Below are positions 8,481 to 17,239 of a stretch of DNA of 64,000 bases, in pieces. The stretch covers positions 186,001 through 250,000 of the forward strand of contig NZ_CP126156.1 of NCBI RefSeq assembly GCF_030127125.1, given 5' to 3'. Every line of letters starts with the position of its first letter. The stretch's first letter is position 1. The notes under the pieces are model-generated. The model was given only the letters and a program-made list of their open reading frames with translations, was not told the DNA's origin and searched no databases. This DNA is from Halobaculum litoreum (GTDB lineage Archaea > Halobacteriota > Halobacteria > Halobacteriales > Haloferacaceae). The position numbers and the translations under genes were made by a program.

Positions 8481-8837
8481 TTACGCGGAGACGATCGCGG
8501 GCTTCAGGGCCGCGACCTCGGACAGCACCGCCTCGCGGTCCGCCTCGTCGACGCCGGCGTCGGCGAGCGCCGCGTCGAGGTGTTCCGCGACGATCCCGAA
8601 CTCGCGGTCGGTGATCCCCAGGTCCTCGTGGGCCGTCGCCATGTCCGCGCCGTCGTAGGCGTCGGTCCCGCCCGCGACGCTCGCGAGGAACAGCGTCTGG
8701 TGGCGTCGCTGCCGCTCCATGTCCACGTCGTCGAAGTAGTGACGCACGCGGTCGTCGTCGAGCATCCGGTCGTAGAAGTCGTCGACCACCGTCGCGATCG
8801 CGTCGTCGCCGCCGAGCCGCTCGTACAGTGTCGACAC
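8481..8837 (-). CDS. Group 1 truncated hemoglobin
   Basis: A 118-residue 2-on-2 globin. It opens with the family motif LYERLGG, has the B-helix pair F21-Y22 in DDFYDRML, and the likely proximal haem histidine at H70 in MATAHEDLGI, with glycine-rich turns (VAGGTDAYDG) just before it. Truncated hemoglobins of this group bind O2 and NO; NO detoxification or oxygen handling are the usual proposals. The GTG at 8837 was chosen because the family begins here and an AT-rich box (8861-8870) lies 24-33 bases upstream. It is convergent to purA with a 12-bp gap. Confidence 0.9.
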   Translation of the reverse strand: MSTLYERLGGDDAIATVVDDFYDRMLDDDRVRHYFDDVDMERQRRHQTLFLASVAGGTDAYDGADMATAHEDLGITDREFGIVAEHLDAALADAGVDEADREAVLSEVAALKPAIVSA

Positions 8838-8860
8838 GGGGCGGGCCTGTCGTCCCCGTC

Positions 8861-8870
8861 GCAAAAACCC
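8861..8870 (-). promoter_or_regulatory. TATA-like box for truncated hemoglobin
   Basis: Minus strand GGGTTTTTGC, 24-33 bases before the GTG start at 8837. Confidence 0.5.
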
Positions 8871-8877
8871 GGCGACA

Positions 8878-9569
8878 CTACAGCCGTCGCCGGACCTCCC
8901 GACGCGCCTCCGTCCGGACGCGCTCCTCCGCGCGCCGCATCGCTCGGCACGCCTCGTCGGTGTAGTCGACGCGGACGGCCGGGAGGCCGCCGGCGAGCAG
9001 TCCACCGACGCCGCCGACCACCTCCCCGGGGTCGATCCGCGTCTCCAGCCGGAACGCGTCGGGGTACGCCTCCAGCGGGCCGGTGAACACGAAGCGTTCG
9101 TCGACGAACGCGAGCGCCTCCTCGGGGGTGAACGCGTCCGCGACCGCCGCCCAGAACTCGTCGGCGTCGCTCGCGACGAGCGGCTGGACCGCGGCCGCGA
9201 GGTCGCGCTGTCGCTCGACGAGCGCGTCGCGGATCGCCTCGCGGCGCGCCCGGGGAGGTCCGGCCGGAGCGCCTCGGCGTAGGCGTCGTCCGCGAGCACG
9301 CTGTCGCGGTGGGCCTCGAACGGGTCGTCGCTCGCGTACGCGTCCAGCGACGCGCCGAACTGCGCGAGCACGCGGTCGCGGTAGGCGTGCAGCTCCGGCC
9401 GGACGACCGTCCGCTCCAACGCCTCGTTGTTCTTCAGGAGACGCTCGATCACCCCCGGCGGTCCCCGTCCGCCCCGGAGGGCGTTGACGACGGAGAACTC
9501 CTCGAACGTGGCCCGGACGGTGTCGCCGACGAACCGCTCGAACCCCTCCTCGACGGCGGCGCGGGTCAT
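8878..9569 (-). pseudogene. Helical protein of unknown function, frameshifted
   Basis: The first frame starts at an ATG at 9569 and codes about 105 residues of acidic, helical protein (EEGFERFVGDTVRATFEEF, ending near LRPDLPG). At a CCCGGGG run around 9249-9255 coding passes to the next frame, which continues credibly (EAIRDALVERQRDLAAAV, ADEFWAAVADAFTPEEALAF) to a TAG at 8878. The repaired length is about 230 residues. The second half reads like an alpha/beta domain with a stretch resembling lipid- or ligand-binding barrels (FRLETRIDPGEVV). No family was recognised. One base appears to be missing. Confidence 0.5.
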
Positions 9570-9674
9570 GGCGATCCCTCCGTCCCGCGGCCTGTTAGCT
9601 CCGTCGTCGGGGACCCCCGCGAGCGCGCCGGCACACGGGAAAACGACTACCCGGCTCGCGCCCCACTCCGTAGT

Positions 9675-10235
9675 GTGACTCGCTCCATCGAGGGGTCGCC
9701 CGCCCCCGACTTCTCGCTCCCGAACGTCGGCGTCGGTCCGGACCCGTACGGCCCCGCAGACGCCGCCGCCGACCACGACGCGCTGTTGCTGCTGTTCCAG
9801 CGCGACTACTTCTGCGGCAACTGCCGGCGGCAGGTCGCCGCCGTCGCCGACCGATACGACGAGTTCCGCGCGGCCGGCGCCGAGGTGGCGTCCGTCCTCC
9901 CGGAGTCCGTCGACCGCACCCGCGACTGGCAGGGGGTCGTCGACCTGCCGTACCCGGTGCTCGCGGACCCGGGCGGCGAGACCGGCGACGCGTACGACCA
10001 GCCGACCCGGTTCGGGGCGCTCGGGAACCTGTTCGACCTCGTCGGCCGGATGCCGCTGGCGGTCGTGCTCGACCTCCGCGGCGACCCCGCCGTCGCGGCG
10101 GCGTTCCCCGGCCGCCGCCCCGCGGACCGGCCGCCGGTCGACGACCTGCTCGCGGCGTGTCGGCGGGCGACCGGGCGCGAGGGCGCCGGCGACGCGACCC
10201 CCGACGACGCGGACGGCGGCGACGAGCGTGCGTAG
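9675..10235 (+). CDS. Peroxiredoxin/thioredoxin-like protein (AhpC-TSA fold)
   Basis: A 186-residue protein with the start of a redoxin fold: GSPAPDFSLPNVGVG, a strand (DALLLLFQRDYFC) and a CxxC motif (CGNC) where the redox cysteines of this fold lie. The body continues with a typical AhpC/TSA core (VADRYDEFRAAGAEVASVLPES, PYPVLADPGG). The C-terminus is acidic. It probably reduces peroxides or disulfides, or acts as a redox partner; substrate unknown. The GTG at 9675 is preferred because upstream sequence is a basic shadow. It overlaps the prenyltransferase start by eight bases, so the two are likely co-transcribed. Confidence 0.75.
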   Translation: MTRSIEGSPAPDFSLPNVGVGPDPYGPADAAADHDALLLLFQRDYFCGNCRRQVAAVADRYDEFRAAGAEVASVLPESVDRTRDWQGVVDLPYPVLADPGGETGDAYDQPTRFGALGNLFDLVGRMPLAVVLDLRGDPAVAAAFPGRRPADRPPVDDLLAACRRATGREGAGDATPDDADGGDERA

Positions 10236-11112
10236 GCGCGCGCTGGCGCTGTGGCGGATGGCCCGCCCCGCGCAGGTGCTGTTGATCCTCGCGGTGTACT
10301 GGCTGGGCGCGGCGATGGCGCTCGCCCGCGGGGCCGCCGCCGACGGCGACGCGCTCCTCGCCGGGGCGGCCGTCCTCCTCCCGGTCGCCGCGAGCGTCCA
10401 CTACGCCAACGAGTACGCCGACGCCGGGACGGACGCCCGAACCGAACGCACCCCGTTCTCGGGCGGGAGCGGCGCGCTCGCGGACCTGGGGCTGTCGCCG
10501 CGCGTCGCCGCCCGGGCGACGGTCGGGGCCGCCGTCGTCGCCGGGATCGCGCTCGCCGTCGCCGTCGCCGCCGACGTCCCCGCGACGACGCTCGCGCTGC
10601 TGGCGGCCGTCCTCGTCGTCGGGTGGGCGTACTCGCTGCCGCCGGTGCGACTGGTCGCCCGCGGCGTCGGCGAGGGGACGAACGTGCTCCTCGGCGCGGT
10701 GCTGCTCCCGGCTGCGGGGTACGCGACGCTCGCCCGTCCCGGCGCGGCCACGGCCCTCGCGTTCGTGCCGTTCGCGTGGCTCGTCGTCCCGAACCTGCTG
10801 GCGACCCACTACGCCGACCGGGCGGCCGACGCCGCGACCGGCAAGCGGACGCTCGCGGTGCGACTGTCGCCGCGGCGACTGCGGGCGCTCGGGCTCGCGT
10901 TCGCCGCGGGCTACCCCGGCGTCGTCGTGCTCGTCGCGGCCGCCGGGGCGCTCCCGCCGCTGGTCGTCGCCGCGCACGCGCTCGCGTTGCCCGCCGTCGC
11001 GTGGGCCGCCGGGTCGCTGACCCGTCGCCGTTCGCCGCTGCCGGCGGTCGCCGCGATGGCGACGCTGGCGACGACGACGGCGCTGGCGTGGACGTGGCTC
11101 GCACACGCCTGA
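10228..11112 (+). CDS. UbiA-family prenyltransferase (MenA-like)
   Basis: A 294-residue membrane enzyme with eight to nine hydrophobic segments. The first Asp-rich motif, NEYADAGTDARTER, and the second, HYADRAADAATGKRT, are the two Mg-diphosphate sites of the UbiA superfamily. The GKRTLAVRL ending resembles 1,4-dihydroxy-2-naphthoate polyprenyltransferases, which attach an isoprenoid tail to the menaquinone ring. Haloarchaea carry several UbiA paralogues (for menaquinone, haem O and archaeal lipids), so the acceptor is not certain. The GTG start overlaps the redoxin gene. Placement next to a DUF547 gene gives no further clue. Confidence 0.82.
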   Translation: MRRRALALWRMARPAQVLLILAVYWLGAAMALARGAAADGDALLAGAAVLLPVAASVHYANEYADAGTDARTERTPFSGGSGALADLGLSPRVAARATVGAAVVAGIALAVAVAADVPATTLALLAAVLVVGWAYSLPPVRLVARGVGEGTNVLLGAVLLPAAGYATLARPGAATALAFVPFAWLVVPNLLATHYADRAADAATGKRTLAVRLSPRRLRALGLAFAAGYPGVVVLVAAAGALPPLVVAAHALALPAVAWAAGSLTRRRSPLPAVAAMATLATTTALAWTWLAHA

Positions 11113-11147
11113 GACACGGCTTTGTGTCCGGCGCCCCCACGACCGGT

Positions 11148-11900
11148 GTGTCCCCCCGCGCCGACGACGCCACGGAGCCCGTCCACGACGCGGCCCCCAC
11201 GGACCCGCTGGCGGCCAGCCGCGCCCTCCTGATCGGGGTGAAACGCGGCGACGACGTCGCCGCCGAGCGCGCGGCTCTCGCGGGGCTCGACGAGGCGGCG
11301 CTCGACGCGCTGGGTCGCGCCGAGCGGCTCGCGTTCTGGCTGAACTGCTACAACGCCGGCGCGCAACTCCTCGCGACCGAGCGCCCCGACCTGTACGAGT
11401 CGCGCGGGCGGTTCTTCGCCGCCCCCGCGCTCACCGTCGCGGGGACGGACCTCTCGCTCGACGACGTCGAACACGGCCTGCTCCGCGGGCGCTCGAAGTA
11501 CGGGCTGGGCTACCTCCCCCGGCTCCGGCCGTCGGCGTTCGAACGCCGTCACCGGGTGGAGACGGTCGACCCGCGGATCCACTTCGCGCTCAACTGCGCG
11601 GCCGAGTCGTGTCCCGCGATCGCGGCGTACTCGGCCGACGTGGACGCCGAACTCGCCGACGCGACCGCGCTGTACCTGGAGCGGACCGTCGAGCACGACA
11701 CCGGCCGCCTCGGCCGCTCGGTGGTGCGCGTGCCCCGCGTGTGTCTGTGGTTCCGGGGCGACTTCGGCGGGGCCGCCGGCGTCCGCCGGCTGCTGCGCGA
11801 GCACGGGCTGCTCGGCGCCGACGAGCGGCCGCGGGTCCGCTCGCTCGAGTGGGACTGGAGCCGGCGCGTCGGGCGCTTCCGCGAGGACGCCGGCGAGTGA
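11148..11900 (+). CDS. DUF547 domain protein
   Basis: A 250-residue protein that matches DUF547 throughout: AERLAFWLNCYNA, the segment DDVEHGLLRG, HFALNCAAESCP with its paired cysteines, and a late CLWFRGDFGG. The family has a cysteine/histidine-containing fold reminiscent of transglutaminase or papain-like proteins, but its activity is not established. No signal peptide is visible, so it is probably cytoplasmic. Two in-frame GTG starts are possible (11124 and 11148). The second is preferred because the TTTGTG at 11122-11127 then falls at promoter spacing. Confidence 0.8.
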   Translation: MSPRADDATEPVHDAAPTDPLAASRALLIGVKRGDDVAAERAALAGLDEAALDALGRAERLAFWLNCYNAGAQLLATERPDLYESRGRFFAAPALTVAGTDLSLDDVEHGLLRGRSKYGLGYLPRLRPSAFERRHRVETVDPRIHFALNCAAESCPAIAAYSADVDAELADATALYLERTVEHDTGRLGRSVVRVPRVCLWFRGDFGGAAGVRRLLREHGLLGADERPRVRSLEWDWSRRVGRFREDAGE

Positions 11901-11951
11901 GGTCGCGGGGAACCCGTATGCTTTTGGCCGGCCCGCGCCACCGCTGACGTA

Positions 11952-12146
11952 ATGAAGGAGTCCCTGTTGGACATCGTCTGCTGCCCGCTCGACAAGCACG
12001 ACCTCGAACTCGAGGTCACCGAGCGCGAGGCCGGCGAGGACGGCGAGATCGTCGAGGGAACCCTCACCTGCACGGACTGCGGGGAGACGTACCCGATCGA
12101 GGACGGCATCCCGAACCTCCTGCCGCCGGACATGCGCGACGAGTAA
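11952..12146 (+). CDS. Trm112-family zinc-ribbon protein
   Basis: A 64-residue protein with DIVCCPLDKHDL, a variable acidic middle, then CTDCGETYPIEDGIPNLLP. This is the Trm112 signature, in which paired cysteines bind zinc. Trm112 proteins activate several methyltransferases acting on tRNA, rRNA and release factors by forming heterodimers with them. In haloarchaea Trm112 is known to partner a range of methyltransferases; none is adjacent here. A TATA-like TTTTGG (about 11921-11926) lies at leaderless spacing before the ATG. Confidence 0.88.
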   Translation: MKESLLDIVCCPLDKHDLELEVTEREAGEDGEIVEGTLTCTDCGETYPIEDGIPNLLPPDMRDE

Positions 12147-12199
12147 CCCCGCAGCCGCCCGCAACGAACCTTTTTGTCCGGTCGTTCGGATGAACGCAC

Positions 12200-12803
12200 G
12201 TGTCGTCAGAGGCAGCCACCTTGGGGGTGACGCTGAACCGCGACCGCCTGAACGAGGCGCTCGCGCCCGAGTCGTTCGCGACCGACGAGGGGTTCGCGGT
12301 CGAGTTACACAACGAGGGCGAGCCGGTGCACGTCCACCTCCGGTTCACGGGCCCCGTCGCGGACGCGACGGCCGTGGAGACCTCGAACCACTACGTCGAC
12401 GCCGGACGGACGCTCGCGGTGCCCGTGCGGGTCGCCCGCGTCGACGACCCGGTCGAGGGCACCCTCCGCGTCGTCACGGGCCACGGCGCCGACGGGACCG
12501 AGGTCGCCGTCAGGGTCGACCCCCGCCCGCGCCCATCGACGTCGACGAGTCGTACGCCCGTCCCCGGGCGCGGCCGCCGGCGACGGCGGCGAGCCGGCGC
12601 CCGTCGAGTCGGCCGACGCCCCGGACCGGCCGACCGTCCCGGTCGACGTCGACCCCGCGACCGTCGGCGTCGGCGCCGTCGCCGGCCTCGCCCTCGTCGG
12701 CGCGGTGGCGCTCGCGCTCGTGTTGGACAGCGTCGTCGTGACGCTCGGCGTCGTCGTCGTGTTCGTCGCCGTCGCCGTCGCGGTCTTCCTGTTGATCCGG
12801 TGA
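12200..12803 (+). pseudogene. Two-helix membrane protein with beta domain, two frame changes
   Basis: From a GTG at 12200 the frame codes an Ig-like beta domain (VTLNRDRLNEAL, VELHNEGEPVHVHLRF, VDAGRTLAVPVRVA, GTLRVVTGHGADGTEVAV). Coding then moves frame at a C-rich stretch (12521-12530) through DVDESYARP, and again at CCCCGGG (12562-12568). The third frame codes an acidic linker and two hydrophobic segments and ends in FLLIR at a TGA at 12801. The repaired product is about 201 residues: a soluble, probably cytoplasmic or surface beta domain tethered by a C-terminal hairpin. It matches a widespread but uncharacterised haloarchaeal type. A TTTTT box (about 12170-12174) precedes the start. Confidence 0.55.
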
Positions 12804-12840
12804 CCGGCGGTCGCGCGGCGGGGCGCGCGACGACCTCCGG

Positions 12841-14016
12841 CTACTCGTCGTGGTCGTCGTGGTCGCCGTCGTGGTTGTCCGCGTCGTGGTCGCCGTGGCT
12901 GTCGCCGTCGCCGTCGTGGGCTTCCGCGTCGTGGTGCGCCTCGGGGTCGGTCGGGACGCCGCCGAGGTTGCCGTGGTCGTCGAACAGTTTCGCGCGGAGG
13001 TAGCGCGTCCGGTAGCGGTTGGCGTCCTCGTACACGTCGGCCTCCCGGATCTCGTCGACGCGGTCGTCCGCGACCGCCTCGACGATCCCCTCGACCTGCT
13101 CCTTCTCGCTGGGGGTCAGGTGGAACGTGTACTCGCGGGGCTCCTCCTCCTCCAGCTTCGTCCACTTGCGGCCGGCGGCGACGACGAGCGAACACGGCTC
13201 GCGACACGGGTAGACGCCGGCGCCGCCGTCGGCGGCCAACTCGTCGTCCGCGCTGTACTGCCACTCGCGGCGCTTCGTGCACTGGGAGTCGTCACACGCG
13301 GCCTCGGCGACCCACTCGACGGCCTCGCGGGGGAGTTCCTCGACGACGCCGTAGATGCCGGTCTGGCGCTCCATCGTGTCCGTCCAGTGGTCGACGTCCA
13401 ACTCCCCCCGCTGCTCGCGGTACCAGTTGGCGACCGTCGCGGGGAGGAACAGCTCCACCGTCTCGACGGCGTCGCGCCAGTCGAGGTCGGGGAACACCCA
13501 GCCCGTGGGCGTGTTCGTCGCGGGCTTGAGCGGTCGGTACATCCCGTCGTCGTCGTACTTGGCGATCTCGCGGGCGTCGAGCGGGTCGTCGTGCGCCTCC
13601 AGGTCCGCGACCGCGTGGTCGGCGTCGTCGACGTGGCGCACGTCGTAGCGCCGTGCGCCGTCGTCGGGGTCGACCGTCGCCTCGATCCGGAGGTGACCCC
13701 ACTCGGTCACCAGCCCCTCCCGCAGCGCCTCGTAGCGCTCGCCGGGGTCGTGGTCGGCGGCCGCCTCCGCCCGCCGGAGGAACGCCCGCCGGGGGGAGTC
13801 GTGGCGCTGCACCTCGCGCTCCCAGAAGTACCAGTTGGTGACGTACGGACTGCCGTCGGCGTGGGCGTGGAGTTCCGCCTCCGACAGGCCCGTCGCCTCG
13901 TGGTCGGGCGTGCCGAACGTGTAGCCGCCGTCGGAGGCGCGCGCGACGTGCAGGCCGTCGAACGCGATCCCGGACTCGGCCTCGTCGACGAGGGCGTCGA
14001 ACTGTCGCGCCAGCAT
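12841..14016 (-). CDS. DR2241-family 4Fe-4S protein with metal-binding tail
   Basis: A 391-residue protein that directly follows cbiX. It has a long N-terminal domain (motifs such as GSPYVTNWYFWE and TPTGWVFPDLDW), four cysteines in two pairs (C241 and C246; C271 and C275) suited to an iron-sulfur cluster, and the DR2241-type C-terminal domain ending in RYRTRYLRAKLFDDHG. The last 35 residues are an Asp/His tail with eight histidines, probably a metal store or metal sensor. DR2241 proteins occur next to CbiX chelatases and are thought to aid cobalt or nickel insertion or hold the tetrapyrrole. The stop of cbiX is immediately before its ATG, so the pair forms an operon. Confidence 0.82.
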   Translation of the reverse strand: MLARQFDALVDEAESGIAFDGLHVARASDGGYTFGTPDHEATGLSEAELHAHADGSPYVTNWYFWEREVQRHDSPRRAFLRRAEAAADHDPGERYEALREGLVTEWGHLRIEATVDPDDGARRYDVRHVDDADHAVADLEAHDDPLDAREIAKYDDDGMYRPLKPATNTPTGWVFPDLDWRDAVETVELFLPATVANWYREQRGELDVDHWTDTMERQTGIYGVVEELPREAVEWVAEAACDDSQCTKRREWQYSADDELAADGGAGVYPCREPCSLVVAAGRKWTKLEEEEPREYTFHLTPSEKEQVEGIVEAVADDRVDEIREADVYEDANRYRTRYLRAKLFDDHGNLGGVPTDPEAHHDAEAHDGDGDSHGDHDADNHDGDHDDHDE

Positions 14017-14895
14017 TCAGTCGTCCGCCCCCGGGGCGACGCGGGTCGTCTCGCGGACGGCCTCGATGGCGCTCGACACGTCGGCGCCGGCCTCGGCGGC
14101 GCGCTCCAGCACCACGTCGGCCATCAGCGCCTCGGTGCCGACGGCGCCGGCGTACCAGATGCGGTGGCCGTCGACCGCGGCGGGCACGTCGTACCCCGTG
14201 CGGTAGTCGTCGGTCAGCCCCATGTCCTCGGGGATGTCCTCCTGCGTGTGGAACCCGTCGGAGATGAACAGGGGGACGACGACGACGTCCTCGGACTCGA
14301 AGAAGTCGGTCACGTCGTCCACCTCCGGCTCCTCGTCCATGTACAGCGCCTGCACCTCGTCGAAGCGGCCCGTCTCGCGGACGCGCTCGGCGTGGTACTC
14401 GATCGCCTTCGCGGAGTTCTCGTTGCGCTCGGTGCCGTGGCCGACGACGGCGAAGCCGAACCCCTCGCCGACGTGCGGGTCCTCGGTGACGCTCTCGGCG
14501 CGGCGGATCAACACGTCCGTCATCGACTCGTGGGTGCCGACGGGGCCGCAGTAGTGGACCGTCTGACCGGTGTCCTCGGCGACGTAGGTGGCGACGTCCG
14601 CCGAGAGGCCGTCGGAGTCCCAGTCGGCGACGTCCCAGCCGTCGAGGCGGAGCTCCCGCGGGATCACCTGTTCGGTGAAGTACCCCTCCGAGATGAACAT
14701 CGGGACGACGTACACCTCGTCGGCCTCGACGGTGCGGAGCACCTCCCGGAGGCTCGGCTCCTCCTTCCAGTAGCCGGTGCGGACCTCGTCGAACGCGCCG
14801 GCCGCGCGGATGGTGTCCGCGTGCTCGTAGGTGGGTGCGCTCGACCCGGGGTTGAGATGCGACCCGTGGGCGACGATGACCAGCGCCTGACTCAT
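14017..14895 (-). CDS. cbiX: Sirohydrochlorin cobaltochelatase CbiX, two-domain form
   Basis: A 292-residue soluble chelatase with two CbiX-like halves. The first opens with VAHGSH (H10 and H13), the second with VVGHGT (H153), which are the metal-handling histidines. Each half then has the VVPMFIS or VVPLFIS strand and a turn with acidic residues (EEPSLREVL; EEPEVDDV). The family inserts Co2+ into sirohydrochlorin in the early-cobalt route to cobalamin; some homologues can insert iron for siroheme or nickel. Length is typical of the fused form. It is first in the operon with the DR2241 gene. A TATA-like CGATAAGG (about 14918-14925) gives leaderless spacing. No frame damage. Confidence 0.9.
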   Translation of the reverse strand: MSQALVIVAHGSHLNPGSSAPTYEHADTIRAAGAFDEVRTGYWKEEPSLREVLRTVEADEVYVVPMFISEGYFTEQVIPRELRLDGWDVADWDSDGLSADVATYVAEDTGQTVHYCGPVGTHESMTDVLIRRAESVTEDPHVGEGFGFAVVGHGTERNENSAKAIEYHAERVRETGRFDEVQALYMDEEPEVDDVTDFFESEDVVVVPLFISDGFHTQEDIPEDMGLTDDYRTGYDVPAAVDGHRIWYAGAVGTEALMADVVLERAAEAGADVSSAIEAVRETTRVAPGADD

Positions 14896-15155
14896 GCCCG
14901 GATCACGGGGCGGCGCGACCTTATCGCCTTCGGCGAGGGCGCGTGCGGCCGCGTGTGAGTCCGTGACGATGGCCGATCCGCCGGGGTGTCGGACTCCGGG
15001 AGGCGGCCGCGAGGTGGGTCGGGCGGCCCGTCGCGGCCGAACGAGGGAGCCGCGAGGGGACGACGGCGAGCCGATCGACGTTTCTGCCCGCCGGCTTCCC
15101 GACCCGCGCCGCCGTACCGTCGGCGTTTTTGTCCGCGGCCGCGAGGTGCCGGCAG

Positions 15156-15646
15156 ATGACCGTCGCCGAGGAGACCCGCGCCGCCGTCCGCGAGCGACCG
15201 TTCCTGTACGACGCCCTCCGCGCGGGCGTGGTGAACTACGCCGCCGCCGCGGCGACGCTCGACATCGACGCCGACCCCGACGCGGTGGCGACCGCGCTGC
15301 GGCGCCACGCCGCCGAGATCGACGCGCGGCCGCCCGCGACCGGCGACGCCCGCGTCACGATGGAGCGACGCGTCGGCGCCGTCGGGGGACCGACGGCGAC
15401 GACGACCCCGACCCGCTGTTCGTCGTCGCCGGCGAGGGGTACGCCGTCGGCGCGGGCGACGCCACCGCCGTGGTCGCCCGCGGCGGCGTCGGCCCCGGCG
15501 CGCTCGAGCGCGTCCTCGGGCGCCTGCGCGCGGCCGGCGCGACGGTGGAGGCGGCGGCGGTGGCGTCGGACGCGCTGATCGTCGTCGTCGGCCGGCGCGC
15601 GGGCGCCGACGCGCTCCGGGTCGTCGAGGCGGCGCTGGACGGGTAG
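15156..15646 (+). pseudogene. Small alpha/beta protein of unknown function, frameshifted
   Basis: An ATG at 15156 opens a helical N-terminal domain (EETRAAVRERPFLYDALRAGVVNYAA, with helix-turn-helix-like character) for about 75 residues. At a GGGGG run (15384-15388) coding passes to the next frame. If one G is restored the protein reads through DGDDDPDPLFVVAGEGYAVG and an alpha/beta domain ending VVEAALDG at a TAG (15644-15646), for about 163 residues. Both halves are credible and acidic. Homologues occur in haloarchaea without known function; the N-terminal part may bind DNA. TTTTTG at 15126-15131 is the likely TATA box. Confidence 0.55.
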
Positions 15647-15727
15647 CCGACGCCGGGCGTCGGGGGGCGGGGTCGCCGGAGCGAACTTCGAGGGTTTACC
15701 ACGGAGGGTCGCGTACCGGCGCCCGAC

Positions 15728-17227
15728 ATGGGTCTGTCCGTGACCAACACCCTGACGGGCGAACGGGAGGCGTTCGAGCCGGCGAGCGACGAGGAGGTCC
15801 TGCTGTACGTCTGTGGGCTGACGGTCTCGGACGACGCACACCTCGGCCACGCGCGGCTGTGGTTCCACGCCGACGTCCTCCACCGGTGGCTCGACTGGCT
15901 CGGCTACGACGTGCGCCACGTCGAGAACGTCACCGACGTCAACGAGAAGATCGCCGCCCGCGTCGGCGAGCGCGAGGGGTGGGACACCGAGGCGGACGTC
16001 GCCCGCCACTTCACCGAGCAGGTGATCGAGGACATGCGCGGGCTCAACCTCAAGCGCGCCGAGGTGTACCCTCGCGTCTCCGAACACGTCCCCGAGATCG
16101 TCGCGCTCGTCGAGCGCCTGATCGAGTCGGGCCACGCCTACGAGACGAACGGCTCCGTCTACTTCGACGTCACCTCCTTCGACGACTACGGCCGCCTCTC
16201 GAACCAGCGCCCCGAGGAGTTGGAGGCCGACGCCGACGCCGACGAACTCGCCGAGAAGCGCCACCCCGCCGACTTCGCGCTGTGGAAGGCCGACGGCGTG
16301 AGCGCCGACGCGGTCCGCGAGCACCGCAAACACGAGCACGACGGCGAGCTCCCGTCGGGCGAGACGTGGGACTCCCCGTGGGGGGAGGGCCGCCCCGGCT
16401 GGCACATCGAGTGCTCGGCGATGTCGACGACCCACCTCGGCGACACCCTCGACGTCCACATGGGCGGGCGCGACCTCGTCTTTCCCCACCACGAGAACGA
16501 GATCGCCCAAAGCGAGGCCGCGACGGGCCACACGTTCGCGCGCTACTGGCTCCACAACGGCCTGCTGGAGACGACGGCGGACAAGATGTCCTCCAGCCTC
16601 GGCAACTTCTTCACCGTGAGCGACGCGCTCGCGGAGTTCGGGGTGAACGTCGTCCGCACGTTCTACCTCGGCGCGCAGTACCGCGGCGACCAGGTGTTCT
16701 CCGAGGAGGCGATGGCGGAGGCCGAAGAGCGGTGGGAGCGGCTCGAACGCGCCTACGAGACGGCCGTCGCGGCGTGCGACTCCGTCGACGCCCGCGCGAA
16801 GGCCGTCGACGACGACCTCCGGGCCGCCGTCGACGACGCCCGCGACTCGTTCGTCGCGGCGATGAACGACGACCTGAACGTGCGCGAGGCGTTCGGCGCG
16901 CTCCTCGGCGTCGGCTCGGCGGTACACCGCCACGTCGACCGCGTCGAGGCGGCCGGCGGCGACGTCGCCCCCGACTACCGCGGCCTGCGCCGCGCGGTCG
17001 AGACGTTCGAGGCGTTCGGCGGCGACGTGTTCGGGCTGGAACTCGGCCGCGAGGCCGGCGGCGACGTGGAACTGCTGGAGGACCTCGCGGCCCTCGTGCT
17101 CGAGGTGCGCGAGGCCGAACGCGCGGCCGGCAACTACGAGCGCGCCGACGCGCTCCGCGACGACTTGGAGGCGCTCGGGCTCGCCGTCGAGGACGGCCCC
17201 GACGGGCCCGAGGTCCGCGTCGACTGA
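15728..17227 (+). CDS. cysS: Cysteinyl-tRNA synthetase
   Basis: A 499-residue class I aminoacyl-tRNA synthetase that charges tRNA-Cys. The zinc-site cysteine C29 is in YVCGLTVSD, followed by the HIGH motif as HLGH (38-41). Further zinc ligands are in WHIECSAMS and PHHENE, and the KMSKS loop reads KMSSS (about 285-289). The C-terminal helical anticodon-binding domain and short acidic tail are present. Length is normal and no indel is apparent. GTTTACC (about 15694-15700) is the likely TATA box. Confidence 0.96.
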   Translation: MGLSVTNTLTGEREAFEPASDEEVLLYVCGLTVSDDAHLGHARLWFHADVLHRWLDWLGYDVRHVENVTDVNEKIAARVGEREGWDTEADVARHFTEQVIEDMRGLNLKRAEVYPRVSEHVPEIVALVERLIESGHAYETNGSVYFDVTSFDDYGRLSNQRPEELEADADADELAEKRHPADFALWKADGVSADAVREHRKHEHDGELPSGETWDSPWGEGRPGWHIECSAMSTTHLGDTLDVHMGGRDLVFPHHENEIAQSEAATGHTFARYWLHNGLLETTADKMSSSLGNFFTVSDALAEFGVNVVRTFYLGAQYRGDQVFSEEAMAEAEERWERLERAYETAVAACDSVDARAKAVDDDLRAAVDDARDSFVAAMNDDLNVREAFGALLGVGSAVHRHVDRVEAAGGDVAPDYRGLRRAVETFEAFGGDVFGLELGREAGGDVELLEDLAALVLEVREAERAAGNYERADALRDDLEALGLAVEDGPDGPEVRVD

Positions 17228-17239
17228 GACGCGCGACCG

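Noticed and set aside
12850-14958. A 702-codon Val/Arg-rich frame antisense to cbiX and DR2241
   Set aside because: Shadow; the minus-strand genes have clear catalytic histidines and cysteines.
14896-15155. A possible short gene in the spacer after cbiX
   Set aside because: Only basic low-complexity frames are present; the spacer holds the cbiX promoter and that of the gene at 15156.
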